NCBI GenBank assembly: GCA_963724945.1
Contig: CAVRWL010000003.1
Span: forward strand, 2,480,001 to 2,544,000
Direction of reading: 5' to 3'
Length of the DNA stretch: 64,000 bases
Source of the DNA: Hyphomicrobium_A sp963724945
GTDB taxonomy: Bacteria > Pseudomonadota > Alphaproteobacteria > Rhizobiales > Hyphomicrobiaceae
Shown piece by piece: positions 44,979 to 54,449 of the stretch. Position 1 is the stretch's first letter. Each line of letters begins with the position of its first letter. The position numbers and the translations under genes are program-made. Under the pieces are notes generated by a model. It was not told the DNA's origin. It saw only the letters and a list, made by a program, of their open reading frames with translations, and ran no database searches.

Positions 44979-45181
44979 GAAAATCCTAAAGCCTCATTCA
45001 GTCCTATAGAGCGCCAACGGGCAAGTCAGCAATTGCGCACGTTGCCCGAAGCCTTGGCTTTAAGACAACGGAAGGGAATTCGCGGCCTCTAGACGTTGAC
45101 GCGGAGGCAGCATCTTTGTACCCCGGTCGGGCCGGCGCAGCCGCTCGGGGCCGCGCTATGAGAGCAGGACGGAGCGATTAC

Positions 45182-46015
45182 ATGGCAGCCAAGACACGCT
45201 CGGCGGCCGAAGGCAAGGTCAGAGCCTACGATCCGATCTGGTCGGAAATCCGCAAGGAGGCGCAGGCGGCAATGACGGCCGAGCCCGCGCTCGGCAGCTT
45301 CGTCTACGCGACCGTCTTGAGCCACAACCGGCTCGAGGACGCGATCTGCCATCGCCTCGCCCAGCGCCTCGATCACTCCGACGTCGATCCGGTTCTGACC
45401 AACCAGACGTTCCTGTCGCTGCTCGTAGCGCACCAGGAGCTCAGTGCCGCCTTCCGTGCCGATCTTGCCGCCGTGTTCGACCGCGATCCGGCCTGCAACC
45501 GTTACCTCGAGCCGCTGCTCTACTTCAAAGGGTTTCACGCGCTCGTCGCGCACCGCTTCGCTAACGCGCTCTGGCACGACGGACGGCGCGACTTCGCCTT
45601 GTTCCTGCAGAGCCAGGCCTCGCGCACGTTCAGCGTCGACATTCATCCCGCCGCGCGCTTCGGGCAGGGGATCATGATGGATCACGCCACCGGCATCGTC
45701 GTGGGCGAGACCGCGGTCGTGGGCAACAATTGCTCTTTCCTGCACGCGGTGACGCTCGGCGGAAGCGGGAAGGAGACGGGAGACCGTCACCCCAAGATCG
45801 GCGAGAACGTGCTCATCGGCGCCGGCGCCAAGGTGCTTGGCAACATCACCGTCGGCGAGGGCTCGCGCATCGCGGCCGGCAGCGTCGTGCTGACCGACGT
45901 GCCCGCGCACGTGACGGTGGCGGGCGTCCCCGCGAAAGTCGTCGGCTCGGCCGGTTGCGCCGAGCCGGCGCTCGAGATGGAGCAGACCTGGGTCGACAAT
46001 TTCGGCGGTCTTTGA
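45182..46015 (+). CDS. cysE: Serine O-acetyltransferase
   Basis: CysE acetylates L-serine in the first step of cysteine synthesis. The 277 aa product has the N-terminal helical trimer domain (IWSEIRKEAQAAMTAEPALG) and the left-handed beta-helix with SVDIHPAARFGQGIMMDHATG, GETAVVGNN, LGGSGKETGDRHPKIG and VLTDVPAHVTVAGVPAKVV. GGAG lies eight bases before the ATG at 45182; an earlier ATG (45158) is possible. DUF3126 and carbonic-anhydrase genes follow closely. Confidence 0.94.
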   Translation: MAAKTRSAAEGKVRAYDPIWSEIRKEAQAAMTAEPALGSFVYATVLSHNRLEDAICHRLAQRLDHSDVDPVLTNQTFLSLLVAHQELSAAFRADLAAVFDRDPACNRYLEPLLYFKGFHALVAHRFANALWHDGRRDFALFLQSQASRTFSVDIHPAARFGQGIMMDHATGIVVGETAVVGNNCSFLHAVTLGGSGKETGDRHPKIGENVLIGAGAKVLGNITVGEGSRIAAGSVVLTDVPAHVTVAGVPAKVVGSAGCAEPALEMEQTWVDNFGGL

Positions 46016-46075
46016 TCTCGCGATTGGAGAAAGCCGCTCGCGCCTGGCGCGTGCCGCACAAGGGAGATTAGGCAA

Positions 46076-46291
46076 GTGAAAAGCAACGAAGTGGCCCGCC
46101 TGCAGGCCTATCTGCGCAAGGTCTTCGGCACGAAGAACCTCGAGGTGCGCGCGCGTCCGAAGAAGGAGGACTCCGCTGAGGTCTTCATCGGCGATGAGTT
46201 CATCGCCGTGCTCTTCCGCGAGGAGGAGGACGGCGAGGTCTCCTACCAGTTCCAGATGGCAATCCTCGATCTCGACCTCGAGGGGGTTTGA
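46076..46291 (+). CDS. DUF3126 family protein
   Basis: A 71 aa protein from a GTG at 46076 preceded by GGGAGATTAG. MKSNEVARLQAYLRKVF, a basic middle, and YQFQMAILDLDLEG match the small DUF3126 family, which lies just downstream of cysE in many rhizobia. Function unknown; the genomic link to cysteine metabolism is the only hint. Confidence 0.82.
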   Translation: MKSNEVARLQAYLRKVFGTKNLEVRARPKKEDSAEVFIGDEFIAVLFREEEDGEVSYQFQMAILDLDLEGV

Positions 46292-46311
46292 GGCGGACCT
46301 GAGGCCGGCGC

Positions 46312-46842
46312 ATGGCGCTCTACGAGCTCGATGAGACGCGCGTCACGACGCCCGGTGCCGGCCGCTATTGGGTGGCGCCGACGGCGGTCGTGATTGGCAA
46401 GGTCGTCATCGAGGAGGACGCGAGCATCTGGTTCGGCAGCGTGCTGCGGGGCGACAACGAGCCAATCCGCATCGGCAGCCGCTCCAACGTTCAGGAAGGC
46501 TGCGTCCTGCATACCGACCCCGGCTTCCCCCTGACCGTTGGCGAGGACTGCACCATCGGCCACATGGTCATGCTGCATGGCTGCACGATCGGCCGCGGCA
46601 GCCTGATCGGGATCGGTTCGATCATTCTCAACGGCGTGCGCGTCGGCGAGGAGTGCCTGATCGGCGCCAACACGCTGATCCCGGAGGGCAAGGAGATCCC
46701 GCCGCGCTCCATGGTGCTGGGCTCACCGGGCAAGATCGTGCGCCAGTTGACGAGCGAGGACGCGGCCCGCTTCGGCGGGGCGGCGGGGCGCTACGTCAAG
46801 AACTGGAAGCGCTTTGCGCAAGGGTTGAAGCCGCAGCAATGA
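46312..46842 (+). CDS. Gamma-class carbonic anhydrase-like hexapeptide protein
   Basis: A 176 aa left-handed beta-helix protein of the YrdA/PaaY group. The zinc histidines appear in VLHTDPGFPL, GHMVMLHGC and IGHMV, and repeats such as IGSRSNVQEGCVL and IGRGSLIGIGS are hexapeptide turns. Carbonic anhydrase activity is plausible but unproven in this subfamily. The ATG at 46312 lies 20 bases after the DUF3126 stop, so the cysE-DUF3126-gamma-CA genes probably form an operon. Confidence 0.9.
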   Translation: MALYELDETRVTTPGAGRYWVAPTAVVIGKVVIEEDASIWFGSVLRGDNEPIRIGSRSNVQEGCVLHTDPGFPLTVGEDCTIGHMVMLHGCTIGRGSLIGIGSIILNGVRVGEECLIGANTLIPEGKEIPPRSMVLGSPGKIVRQLTSEDAARFGGAAGRYVKNWKRFAQGLKPQQ

Positions 46843-46884
46843 AGCAGCACCCCGACCGTGGCGCGGCCGGGGCAGAAGAGGGGG

Positions 46885-47553
46885 CTAGGGGTCGAGCTCG
46901 AGGCCCGAAAGCGCCGTCGCCACCGGGTTCTGGCGCGTGTCGAGCGCAACCCAGATGCGCGGGTTGAGGTAGGACTGGCGCATGACGTACTCGTAGGGCG
47001 TCTTGTTCCAGAGGCGAATCTCGTCGGTCTTGTTGTCCAGGATGAAGTCGCCCTGCACCGTTCGCGCGGTCAGCACGGCGTGGCCCTCGCCCTTCTCATC
47101 GCGCACGACCGTCATCAACATCGCGCTCACCGGCCAGCCCTTCTTGATCAGGTCGTGACGCTTGAGAAGCGCGTAATCCTCGCAATCGCCCCTCGTGCGC
47201 GGCAGCGTCCAATACTCTGGCACGCCGTAGACCTCCATGTCGGTAGCGGGAGCGATCGCCTTGTTGACGGAGCGATTGATGTCGTCGAGCTGTTTGAGGC
47301 GCTCGGCGGAGGCATCAAAGCGGGCTTCCTGGCCGTGGTCGGAGTTGCACTCCTTCGGCATCGCCTCGCAGAAGCGCACGAACCCGTGCGGGGGCTGCGC
47401 TGCCCCGTAGATACGCATGAACGCAGAGCCGTGCGCGGTTGGACGCTGGATAGGATCGGTGGATGGGAAGGCAGATACCTCCTGCCCAAAAACCCCCGTT
47501 GCCGTCAGCATCCCGCCGAGCAGTACGATGGCGCTAAGTTGGACCCGCTGCAT
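46885..47553 (-). CDS. Transglutaminase-like cysteine peptidase (BTLCP)
   Basis: A 222 aa exported protein (signal MLTATGVFGQ region) of the BTLCP family PF06035. The catalytic triad is visible as Cys in RTRGDCEDYALLK, His in EGHAVLTART and Asp in GDFILDNKTDEI. In other bacteria such peptidases cleave adhesins or act with c-di-GMP receptors, but that pathway is not encoded next to it. It is convergent with the gamma-carbonic anhydrase gene, from which it is separated by 42 bases. Confidence 0.9.
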   Translation of the reverse strand: MQRVQLSAIVLLGGMLTATGVFGQEVSAFPSTDPIQRPTAHGSAFMRIYGAAQPPHGFVRFCEAMPKECNSDHGQEARFDASAERLKQLDDINRSVNKAIAPATDMEVYGVPEYWTLPRTRGDCEDYALLKRHDLIKKGWPVSAMLMTVVRDEKGEGHAVLTARTVQGDFILDNKTDEIRLWNKTPYEYVMRQSYLNPRIWVALDTRQNPVATALSGLELDP

Positions 47554-47654
47554 AACAAAAGACCCCGTTACTCTTTCCTCGTAAGCTACCCGATAGAGTT
47601 CGATTTACGCTGAAACGTCGCTTCGGGATTTGATGCAAAACGCTTGGCCTTCGT

Positions 47655-48308
47655 TCATCTTTGGAAACCATCGCTTCGTCGGTAGCGCTCGAAGGCGGCC
47701 TCGTCCTCCAACCGCTGATTAATGAATTCGACCGCGATGCCTTCTTCGTGGTGGCGCACTACGGCGGCGCGCTCGTTTGAGAGCACGACCTCGCTGCCAA
47801 TCGCCGGCCGGACCGGTGTGGCAACCGAGGCGCCGCTGCGCGACAGGTCGAGGATCAGACATTCAAGCCGCGTCCCATCGGGCAGAACCAGCGTGCTGAT
47901 CTGGTTGCCTGGCAAACGTGGGTGCTCGCGCTCTTCCGTCTCTGGGATGACGCTCTGCTCGGAAAGACGCAGAATTTGCGCTCCAAGCTTCTCCCGCTTG
48001 CGCTGGGTGGCACTGATGCTCATGGCAAAGCCGCCTTCGAAGCGGCGCACGACGGTGCCTTCGAGGCCGCCGAGATGGAGCAGATAGACGATAAGCTTTT
48101 CACCGACCGTCAATATGGTTGGCGTCGTCATGGCGGCGCCTGCAACCGATATGTCCTTCAGCCGACAAGGATAATCGAGCTTGTCGGCGCGCATGAACCG
48201 GCCGGGAAGGTCCAATGCATAGCGCGGATAGCAGCGTCTTTCGGCGGCTTTCAGTCTTGCAGGATCGGCCACAAAAGGCCGCAATGGAGCTGAACTCCTC
48301 GACGACAT
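47655..48308 (-). CDS. Protein with two PilZ domains
   Basis: A 217 aa cytoplasmic protein with two PilZ-like halves: ERRCYPRYALDLPGRF with DISVAGAAM in the first (residues 22-95), and EREHPRLPGN with LDLSRSGASVA in the second (residues 125-215). The RxxxR and (D/N)xSxxG motifs that bind c-di-GMP are recognisable, the second being the better match. The ATG at 48308 starts MSSRSSAPLRPF. Its neighbours suggest no specific target. Confidence 0.85.
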   Translation of the reverse strand: MSSRSSAPLRPFVADPARLKAAERRCYPRYALDLPGRFMRADKLDYPCRLKDISVAGAAMTTPTILTVGEKLIVYLLHLGGLEGTVVRRFEGGFAMSISATQRKREKLGAQILRLSEQSVIPETEEREHPRLPGNQISTLVLPDGTRLECLILDLSRSGASVATPVRPAIGSEVVLSNERAAVVRHHEEGIAVEFINQRLEDEAAFERYRRSDGFQR

Positions 48309-48497
48309 GAGCCAATCCTGCGAATAGGCCGCTGTGGCGGCCGCAGCTGTGCACGAGCCAAGTTTAGAACGCGTACACCGATGGCTCTGTTCCGTAGCGG
48401 ACTATGCAGGAGGGGCCCTTAATGAAGGGCTAATCAGCGCACCATTTCTACATGGCTACACTCTGGCAGGCAGCGGGCGCCGCCGCAGCCAAGAGCT

Positions 48498-48545
48498 GAC
48501 GAGGCCAAGACCTGACGAGGTCAAGACCCAAGAGGGCAAGACCCA
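48498..48545 (+). repeat. Three imperfect 16-base tandem repeats
   Basis: Units GACGAGGCCAAGACCT, GACGAGGTCAAGACCC and CAAGAGGGCAAGACCC lie in the 276-base gap between the PilZ and PAS genes. They contain no gene. Confidence 0.6.
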
Positions 48546-48584
48546 AAGGGTCGCCTTCCGCTGGAAATCAGCGGGGCCCCAGCA

Positions 48585-49226
48585 TCAGCTTTCGTCAATC
48601 TCCGAGCCGCTGAGCCCGCCGTCCACGACGCGGAACTGACGACGCTCAGAGCGCACGACGCGCGCAGTGCGCGCGCGCAGGACGTTTGGCTCCACGGCCT
48701 CCACAGGCCGCGTAAGCGCGGCGCGGGGATCGCGCGAGGGCCAAATGAGCTCGTTGGCAATGAGATACTTGTTGGAGACCGGCGCCGCGGCGAGCCAGGG
48801 TGGCGTCTGCAAAGGCGAGAACGACCCCAAGATGCGATCGATGGTGCCGCGTGTGTGCAACAGCGGCAGCAGCAGCACCTCGCACTCGACACTCTCCTCG
48901 CCGACGATTGCGAGCTTCACGTAGAGGAGCATGACGGCGCCCTGGCTCGTGAGAACGGAGAATTGGCGCAGGAGGGGAAGGCGATCCATGGCCGCCCAGC
49001 CGTCGAGGAAGTTGGTGCCGCGCAGCTCGCTCCCGAAGATTTCGCACATGCGCGTGCCGGCAAGCCGATAGCGGAACGTCTCCGCATCGATCCGCTCGAG
49101 GATGAACGTGTGCGGCAGGATGGCGCTGATCCGCGATGGATCGATCTCGAACCGCTGGGGGGCGATTCGCTCTGCGCGCACGCCGTTCCAATATGCGAAG
49201 AGGGCCTTGTTGGTCCTGTGCTTCAT
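48585..49226 (-). CDS. PAS_5-type sensor domain protein
   Basis: A 213 aa protein beginning MKHRTNKALFAYWNGVR. The central part, ISAILPHTFILERIDAETFRYRLAGTRMCEIFG through FLDGWAAMDR (landmarks), is the PF07310 PAS-like fold of alphaproteobacterial proteins. No output domain follows, so it may act by protein-protein contact. The start at 49226 was preferred to a longer reading because family members begin with a short helix before this PAS core. Confidence 0.83.
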   Translation of the reverse strand: MKHRTNKALFAYWNGVRAERIAPQRFEIDPSRISAILPHTFILERIDAETFRYRLAGTRMCEIFGSELRGTNFLDGWAAMDRLPLLRQFSVLTSQGAVMLLYVKLAIVGEESVECEVLLLPLLHTRGTIDRILGSFSPLQTPPWLAAAPVSNKYLIANELIWPSRDPRAALTRPVEAVEPNVLRARTARVVRSERRQFRVVDGGLSGSEIDES

Positions 49227-49463
49227 GTCCCTTGACCCGTAAGAATGGGTGCGCCTCGCGGGGCGCGAAGAAACCTCATCGTTTATGGTCGTGCCGGAAC
49301 GGGACACTTTCCCCGCACCTTCCGCCATCGCCGGAGCGCGGAGCAGCATCCGTGCCATGAACGTGCTCCAGGCGTTGCAAGCGAAAACATGGTTGCTGCG
49401 CGCCAAGCCTGCCGCTAACTCTGGCGGTCGCCCGTCGGGGGGTGGGCAAGCGTGGAGGAGCGG

Positions 49464-50193
49464 GTGAGGCAGCACGAGCCGATGTTCAACGTGCCGGGCA
49501 GCGTGTTAGCCGTGATCGGTCTGCTCATCCTCGTGCAGGTGGTGCGGGCGATCCTCCCGCAGGCGGCCGAATTCCTGGTTGACGGTTGCCCTCGCCTTCG
49601 TTCCTGCGCGCTACTCCGGCTATGCCGAGGTGATCCCAGGCGGGGACGTGGCGGCGGTCACGTCGTTTCTCACCTACGCGCTGGTGCACGGCAATTTCCT
49701 TCACCTGGCCATAAACTCGGCTTGGCTCGTCGCCTTCGGAGCCGCGGTGGCGGACCGCATTGGCGGCCTGCGTTTTTTGCTGTTCTCGGCATTCTGCGCT
49801 GTTGCCGGCGCGGTCACGTTCCTCGCGCTCAATCCGGGACTGGTGGCGCCAATGGTGGGGGCCTCGGGTGCGGTCTCCGGTCTGATGGGAGGAACCATGC
49901 GCTTCCTGTTCACCGCGCTGGACAAGGGAGGCTTGGGTGCACTGCGAGATAGCCCGCAACAGGTCCCGCTGATGCCGCTCGGGCGCGCGCTCGTGGATCG
50001 GAGCGCGTGCTGCTTGGTGACTGGTGCGTTTCTGCTCGCCAACTTGCTGGGCGTGTTCGGTCTCGGGAGCGTCAGCGCTGGAGGAATTGCATGGGAGGCG
50101 CACCTTGGAGGTTATTTTGCCGGTCTCATTTCATTCGGCTTCTTCGAGCCCCCGCCAACCCTCCATTCACCAGAGCGGGGGATTGCGAACTGA
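49464..50193 (+). CDS. Rhomboid family intramembrane serine protease, apparent +1 frameshift
   Basis: From a GTG at 49464 the protein reads VRQHEPMFNVPGSVLAVIGLLILVQVVRAIL (landmarks of the first membrane helix), then near 49576-49580 the continuation TVALAFVPARYSGYAEVIPGG is found one base out of frame. It carries on through LVHGNFLHLAINSAWLVAFG, the catalytic serine in GASGAVSGLMGG and the His in EAHLGGYFAGL, to FEPP. Without the slip only about 40 residues would be made. The GTG at 49452 is an alternative start. Confidence 0.78.
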
Positions 50194-50327
50194 GTTCTTG
50201 CGTCCAAGCTGCGATTGCAGCACCATGAATTCGCCGGTTTGCGATTAGCGCCGGCCAAAAGAGAACCGTCCTCGCATCCCAGGCGTTGTCGGGAGTGACC
50301 GGGATGAGGTACGGCGGGAGGAACAGC

Positions 50328-50760
50328 ATGAACATTGCTCAGATCTTGAAGTCGAAGGGCCGCGCGGTGGCAACGGCGCGCCCCAACTCCACGCTGGCGG
50401 AGATCATCGCCAAGCTCGCACATAAAAAGATCGGCGCCATCGTCATCGTCGGCGATAACGGCGAGGTCGTCGGTATCTTGTCGGAGCGCGACGTGATCCG
50501 GCGGCTAGCGGAGCGCGGGGAGGTCGGCCCTCAAGGAGCCCGCCGCGCAAATCATGACGGCGGCCGTCATCTCGTGCCAGGAATCGAGCACGCTCGACGA
50601 GCTCATGGAGCTGATGACCCAAGGGCGCTTCCGCCACGTCCCCGTGATCGAGGACGGCGCGCTCGTCGGCATCGTGTCGATCGGCGACATCGTCAAGCAC
50701 CACATCGCCGAGGTGGAGATGGAAGTGACGGCGATGCGCGACTACTTCGCCACCGGCTAA
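50328..50760 (+). CDS. CBS-pair domain protein 2, apparent +1 frameshift
   Basis: MNIAQILKSKGRAVATARPN (ATG 50328, with GGGAGGAAC before it) starts a CBS-pair protein like the one at 30223. After ERGEV the frame slips near 50521-50530: the first-domain end and the second CBS domain (ALKEPAAQIMTAAVISCQESS, then FRHVPVIEDGALVGIVSIGD) lie one base out of frame. Corrected length is about 144 aa, the same as paralogue 1. The unshifted reading continues as an Arg-rich artefact. Confidence 0.82.
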
Positions 50761-50797
50761 GGCTCGCGCGCCCGCTCGGTCTTTCGCAAACGGCTGA

Positions 50798-51755
50798 TTA
50801 TGCGATCTCGACCACGCTTGGGTAGAGGCCCGGAGCTTCGCGACGCGCGTCGATCTCGCGTCGCATGTCGGCAAGGCTGCGCTTGGCCGCGTCCTCACCG
50901 CGCGCGATGAGCTCATCGGCGCGATGGAAATCGAACAGGCCGATGTCCGACAATCGCAGATTGATCATGGCGTCGGGCGGATCGCCGGCGAGCCGCGAGC
51001 GCGCGATGCGGTCCTGCACGATGTTGAAAGCCTCCACCATCACCGTGGAGATGCCGGGTGCGGCCTCGCCCTTGCCGAAGAGCTGCCGCTGCAGCAGCCG
51101 GCGCACGGCCGTGCCGTTCTTGCCCAGCAGCGGCTGCGGCTCCGGCTCGGGCTCAGGCGCCACCTCGGGCTCGAAATGCGGGTCGATCGTGCCGCGCCCG
51201 CAGACGTCGAAATTGAGATTGACGGCGATGACGTAGCGCGCGCCGTGCGCCCGGCACACGGAGACGGGAATGGGATTGACGAGCGCGCCGTCGAAAAGCC
51301 AGCGGCCGTTGATCTTCACGGGGCGGAAGAGGCCGGGCAGCGCATAGGAGGCACGCACGGCATCGACGAGACACCCGCGCGACAGCCAGATCTCGTGGCC
51401 GGTGCCGATCTCGGTGGCCACCGCCGTGAAGCGCGGATCGAGCTCCTCGATCGTGAGGTCGCCGAGCTGCCGCTCGAGACGCTCGCACAGGCGTTGCCCG
51501 TTGATGAGGCCGGTGCCGGCGAGGTTGAAATCGAGGTAGCCGAAAACGCGACGGCGGGTCAGAGCTCCGCGCGAATTCCTCGAGCGCGTCGAGATGGCCC
51601 GCGGCATGGCACGCGCCAACGACGGCGCCGATCGACGTTCCCACGATGATGTCGGGCTTTACTCCCGCTGCCGTCAGCGCCTTGATGACGCCGATGTGCG
51701 CCCAGCCGCGTGCAGCACCTCCTCCCAACGCCAGGCCGATCTTCGTCTTTGCCAT
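50798..51755 (-). CDS. Patatin-like phospholipase, apparent +1 frameshift
   Basis: The N-terminal part reads MAKTKIGLALGGGAARGWAH and IIVGTSIGAVVGA, the GGGAARG oxyanion motif and GTSIGA nucleophile-serine motif of patatins. Past FARA the frame slips near 51562-51572 and continues LTRRRVFGYLDFNL, then LFDGALVNPIPVSVCRAHGA with the catalytic Asp in DGA. A Pro/Glu-rich linker (APEPEPEPQPLLG) and a C-terminal helical domain follow, to about 318 aa. Such RssA-like proteins are soluble or membrane-associated serine acyl hydrolases. Confidence 0.85.
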
Positions 51756-51948
51756 AGCCGATCACCTGTTTCATTGCGCGCCGTGCGCCCTCGGGGAGCT
51801 GCAAGCACTGTGCCCACGAGGTCGGCAAACGCGGCGCGAATCGTCTGAGTATTTGCAAAAGAATATAAGGCTCCGAGATTAACCTTACACTAGCCGATCC
51901 ATCACGATTGCTGGAATTGGCCAGTTGCAGCGCAATATGACAATGCGC

Positions 51949-52392
51949 TCAGCGCGTCTTGGTTTCATCCGTCGGCATCAGTGGCAAAGCGCCCCTCGGT
52001 GTCTGTCCCAATGGCACGGAGCGGTAGAAGCAACTGCGCCGTCCGGTATGACAGGCCAACTCCTCGCCTTTGACGCGGGCGCGCAGCCAAAGGACATCCT
52101 GATCGCAATCGACGCGCATCTCCGCGACCTCGAGGAGATTTCCGCTCTCGGCACCTTTCTTCCAGAGCGCTCCGCGCGAGCGACTCCAGAAATGCGCAAG
52201 CCGCGTCTCGATCGTGAGGGCGAGCGCTTCGGCGTTCATCCACGCGAACATGAGGACCTCGCCCGTGTCGGCATCGGTGACGATCGCTGGGATGAGACCG
52301 TCGGCATCGAACTTCGGCTGCAATTCGAGACCGCTCTCGATCGCGTCCTTGGTCCCGCGCGGAGCAAATCGTGGTGTCTCAGGTTTGATCAT
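51949..52392 (-). CDS. hisI: Phosphoribosyl-AMP cyclohydrolase
   Basis: HisI opens the adenine ring of phosphoribosyl-AMP in histidine synthesis. The 147 aa enzyme shows FDADGLIPAIVTDADTGEVLM, SRGALWKKGAESGN, the metal-site DCDQDVLWL and CHTGRRSCFYR. It is monofunctional, without the HisE domain, as usual in Alphaproteobacteria. It follows folE on the same strand with a 36-base gap. Confidence 0.95.
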   Translation of the reverse strand: MIKPETPRFAPRGTKDAIESGLELQPKFDADGLIPAIVTDADTGEVLMFAWMNAEALALTIETRLAHFWSRSRGALWKKGAESGNLLEVAEMRVDCDQDVLWLRARVKGEELACHTGRRSCFYRSVPLGQTPRGALPLMPTDETKTR

Positions 52393-52428
52393 GTCACCTA
52401 CTTCTGGATCAGCGTGAGCGCGCGAGCG

Positions 52429-53080
52429 TCAGGGTTGGCGGTCGCCGGGCGAAGCTTGCACGGCCTGCAGGAAACGGTCGCGCCAGCTCTCAGCCGTCTC
52501 AAACACGCCCGTGAAGTGCGTCGTCACCATCATGGCCGTGGGTTGATTGACGGCGCGCAAGGTCATGCACTGGTGATTGGCGCGGATCATGACGGCGACG
52601 CCTTTCGGCGCAAGCTCGCTCTGGATGGTGTTGGCGATCTGCGCGGTGAGCAATTCCTGCACCTGCAGACGATGCGCGAAGATGTCGACGACGCGCGCGA
52701 GCTTCGACAGGCCGACGACGCGCCGGTGCGGGACGTAGGCGACGTGCGCGACGCCGACGAAGGGCGCAATGTGGTGCTCGCAGTGGCTCTCGAGGCGCAC
52801 GTCGCGCAACAGGATCATGTCGGAGTAGCCCGAGACGTCCTCGAACGTGCGGGCAAGCTCGGCTGCCGGATCCTCGCGGTAGCCGCAAAAGCGCTCCTCG
52901 AAGGCCTCGCCACGCGTTTGGCGTATTGGCGAGGCCCGGGCGCGCGGGATCGTCACCGGCCCAGGCGAGCAGCGTGCGCACGGCGTCCTCCGCGTCTATG
53001 CGCGAGGGACGGCGCGGGGCCGCGGATTCGAGCTTCACGCCGGAGGTCTTCTTCACGTGGGGCGGCTCCTGCTGCCACAT
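52429..53080 (-). CDS. folE: GTP cyclohydrolase I, apparent frameshift
   Basis: FolE converts GTP to dihydroneopterin triphosphate, the first folate step. The start at 53080 gives MWQQEPPHVKKTSGVK and then AEDAVRTLLAWAGDDPARPGLANTP; the catalytic part (FEERFCGYREDP, zinc site SHCEHHIAPF, HQCMTLRAVNQP, VMTHF-like end) lies in another frame. The conserved TPxRVAxAFEE motif suggests two missing bases, one on each side of CGCGTGGCG near 52905-52920, a net of -2 or +1. Corrected length is about 217 aa. The disruption is unlikely to be real in an essential enzyme. Confidence 0.88.
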
Positions 53081-53182
53081 TTGTCTCGCCTGCCCTATAT
53101 TATCGGGAGAGGCTTGCGAATTGGGAAGGGATCGGGGCGAAACACCGGCAAAGCAGACCAAAAGGCAGGCATAAAGGCAGAC

Positions 53183-53650
53183 ATGGCCGAACTGGACGAG
53201 ATCTACAACACGAAGCTTCTGGAGCTCGCCGCGCATATCCCGTGCTCGGAGCGCCTGGCGGCGCCGGATGCGACCGCGACGGCCCATTCCAAGCTGTGCG
53301 GATCGACGGTCACCATCGACCTCAAGATGATCGGCGAAGAGGTGACCGGCTATGGCCAGACCGTTAAGGCGTGTCTCCTCGGGCAGGCGGCTGCTTCCAT
53401 CGTCGGCAAGCATGTGATCGGGGCGACGGCAGCCGAGGTGCGCCAGGCCGGCGCCGCCATGCGCCGCATGCTGAAGGAGGAGGGCCCACCGCCGGGCGGG
53501 CGCTTTTGCGACCTCGCCCTCCTGGAGCCCGTGCGCCACTACAAGGCGCGGCACGGCTCAGTGCTGCTGACGTTCGACGCGCTCGAGAAGGCAATAGCCG
53601 AGATCGAGGAGAAGCAAGCGACGGGCAAGCCCAGTGCGGCCTCGGCGTAA
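53183..53650 (+). CDS. NifU/IscU-like iron-sulfur cluster scaffold
   Basis: A 155 aa protein of the NifU_N family. It has the scaffold cysteines in PCSERL, HSKLCGSTVTIDL and KACLLGQAAASI, plus a conserved RFCDLALLEPVR. Such proteins assemble iron-sulfur clusters; this branch is often paired with yidD in Alphaproteobacteria. The ATG at 53183 begins MAELDEIYNTKLLELA. It is divergent from folE. Confidence 0.88.
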   Translation: MAELDEIYNTKLLELAAHIPCSERLAAPDATATAHSKLCGSTVTIDLKMIGEEVTGYGQTVKACLLGQAAASIVGKHVIGATAAEVRQAGAAMRRMLKEEGPPPGGRFCDLALLEPVRHYKARHGSVLLTFDALEKAIAEIEEKQATGKPSAASA

Positions 53651-53669
53651 TCACAGCGGAGGGCTCGGC

Positions 53670-54134
53670 ATGACGGTGATACGCGACCCGAAAAAGGTGG
53701 AGGGCAGGCGTGGAACAATCTACCCCGACGTCTTCGCGGCAGGGTTCGAAGGGCGCATCAAGCGTGCGCTCGGCAACGTTGGCGGGCTCACGCAATTCGG
53801 CGTCAACCTGACGACGCTGGAGCCGGGCGCCATGTCCGCGCACCGCCACTGGCACCGCAACGAGGACGAGTTCATCTACGTGCTCGACGGCGAGCTGACG
53901 CTCGTCACCGACGCGGGCGAAGAGGTGCTTACGACCGGGATGGCCGCAAGCTTTCCGGCGGGCGAGGCGAACGGCCACCAGCTCATCAACAAGGGCACGC
54001 AGCCGGCGACCTATCTCGAGGTCGGCACGCGTAGTCCCGACGAGGACGCCGAATATCCCGACATCGACCTGCGCCTGCAGAAGCGAGCGGGCAAGGTCGT
54101 GTTCATGCACAAGTCGGGCGAGCCATATCCATGA
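53670..54134 (+). CDS. Cupin-domain protein
   Basis: A 154 aa single-domain cupin. The metal ligands appear in AHRHWHRNEDEFIYVLDGELTLV (His-His-Glu at about residues 52-60) and the second motif in FPAGEANGHQLIN. A metal-dependent enzyme or ligand-binding role is likely; the substrate is unknown. GGAGGG lies eight bases before the ATG at 53670, 20 bases after the scaffold gene, so the two are probably in one operon with yidD. Confidence 0.85.
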   Translation: MTVIRDPKKVEGRRGTIYPDVFAAGFEGRIKRALGNVGGLTQFGVNLTTLEPGAMSAHRHWHRNEDEFIYVLDGELTLVTDAGEEVLTTGMAASFPAGEANGHQLINKGTQPATYLEVGTRSPDEDAEYPDIDLRLQKRAGKVVFMHKSGEPYP

Positions 54135-54412
54135 GCGTTGCCGGCGCGATCCTGAAGGCGCCGATCCATCTCTACCGCTGGACGTTGAAGCCTTACGTCG
54201 GCTGGGGCTGCCGGCACGTGCCGACGTGCTCGGAGTACGCATTGGAGTCGATCGACAAAAACGGCGCTTGGCGCGGGCTCTGGCTCACCGTCTCGCGCCT
54301 GTCCCGCTGCCATCCTCTTGGCACGCGCGGCCACGACCCCGTCCCCGACATCCGCGGCGAGCATCACCCTTTCGCGCCCTGGCGCTACGGGCATTGGTCG
54401 TGGAGGCCGTGA
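54131..54412 (+). CDS. yidD: Membrane protein insertion efficiency factor YidD
   Basis: YidD is a small peripheral protein that assists YidC in membrane insertion. The 93 aa product has PIHLYRWTLKPYVGWGCRHVPTCSEYALE and LSRCHPLGTRGHDPVP, the conserved cysteines included. It overlaps the cupin stop by four bases (ATGA). In many bacteria yidD lies next to rnpA, but here it is in a scaffold-cupin-yidD group. Confidence 0.93.
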   Translation: MSVAGAILKAPIHLYRWTLKPYVGWGCRHVPTCSEYALESIDKNGAWRGLWLTVSRLSRCHPLGTRGHDPVPDIRGEHHPFAPWRYGHWSWRP

Positions 54413-54449
54413 GCACGATCATGCCTGTTGCGGCACAAGTCCCCCACCT

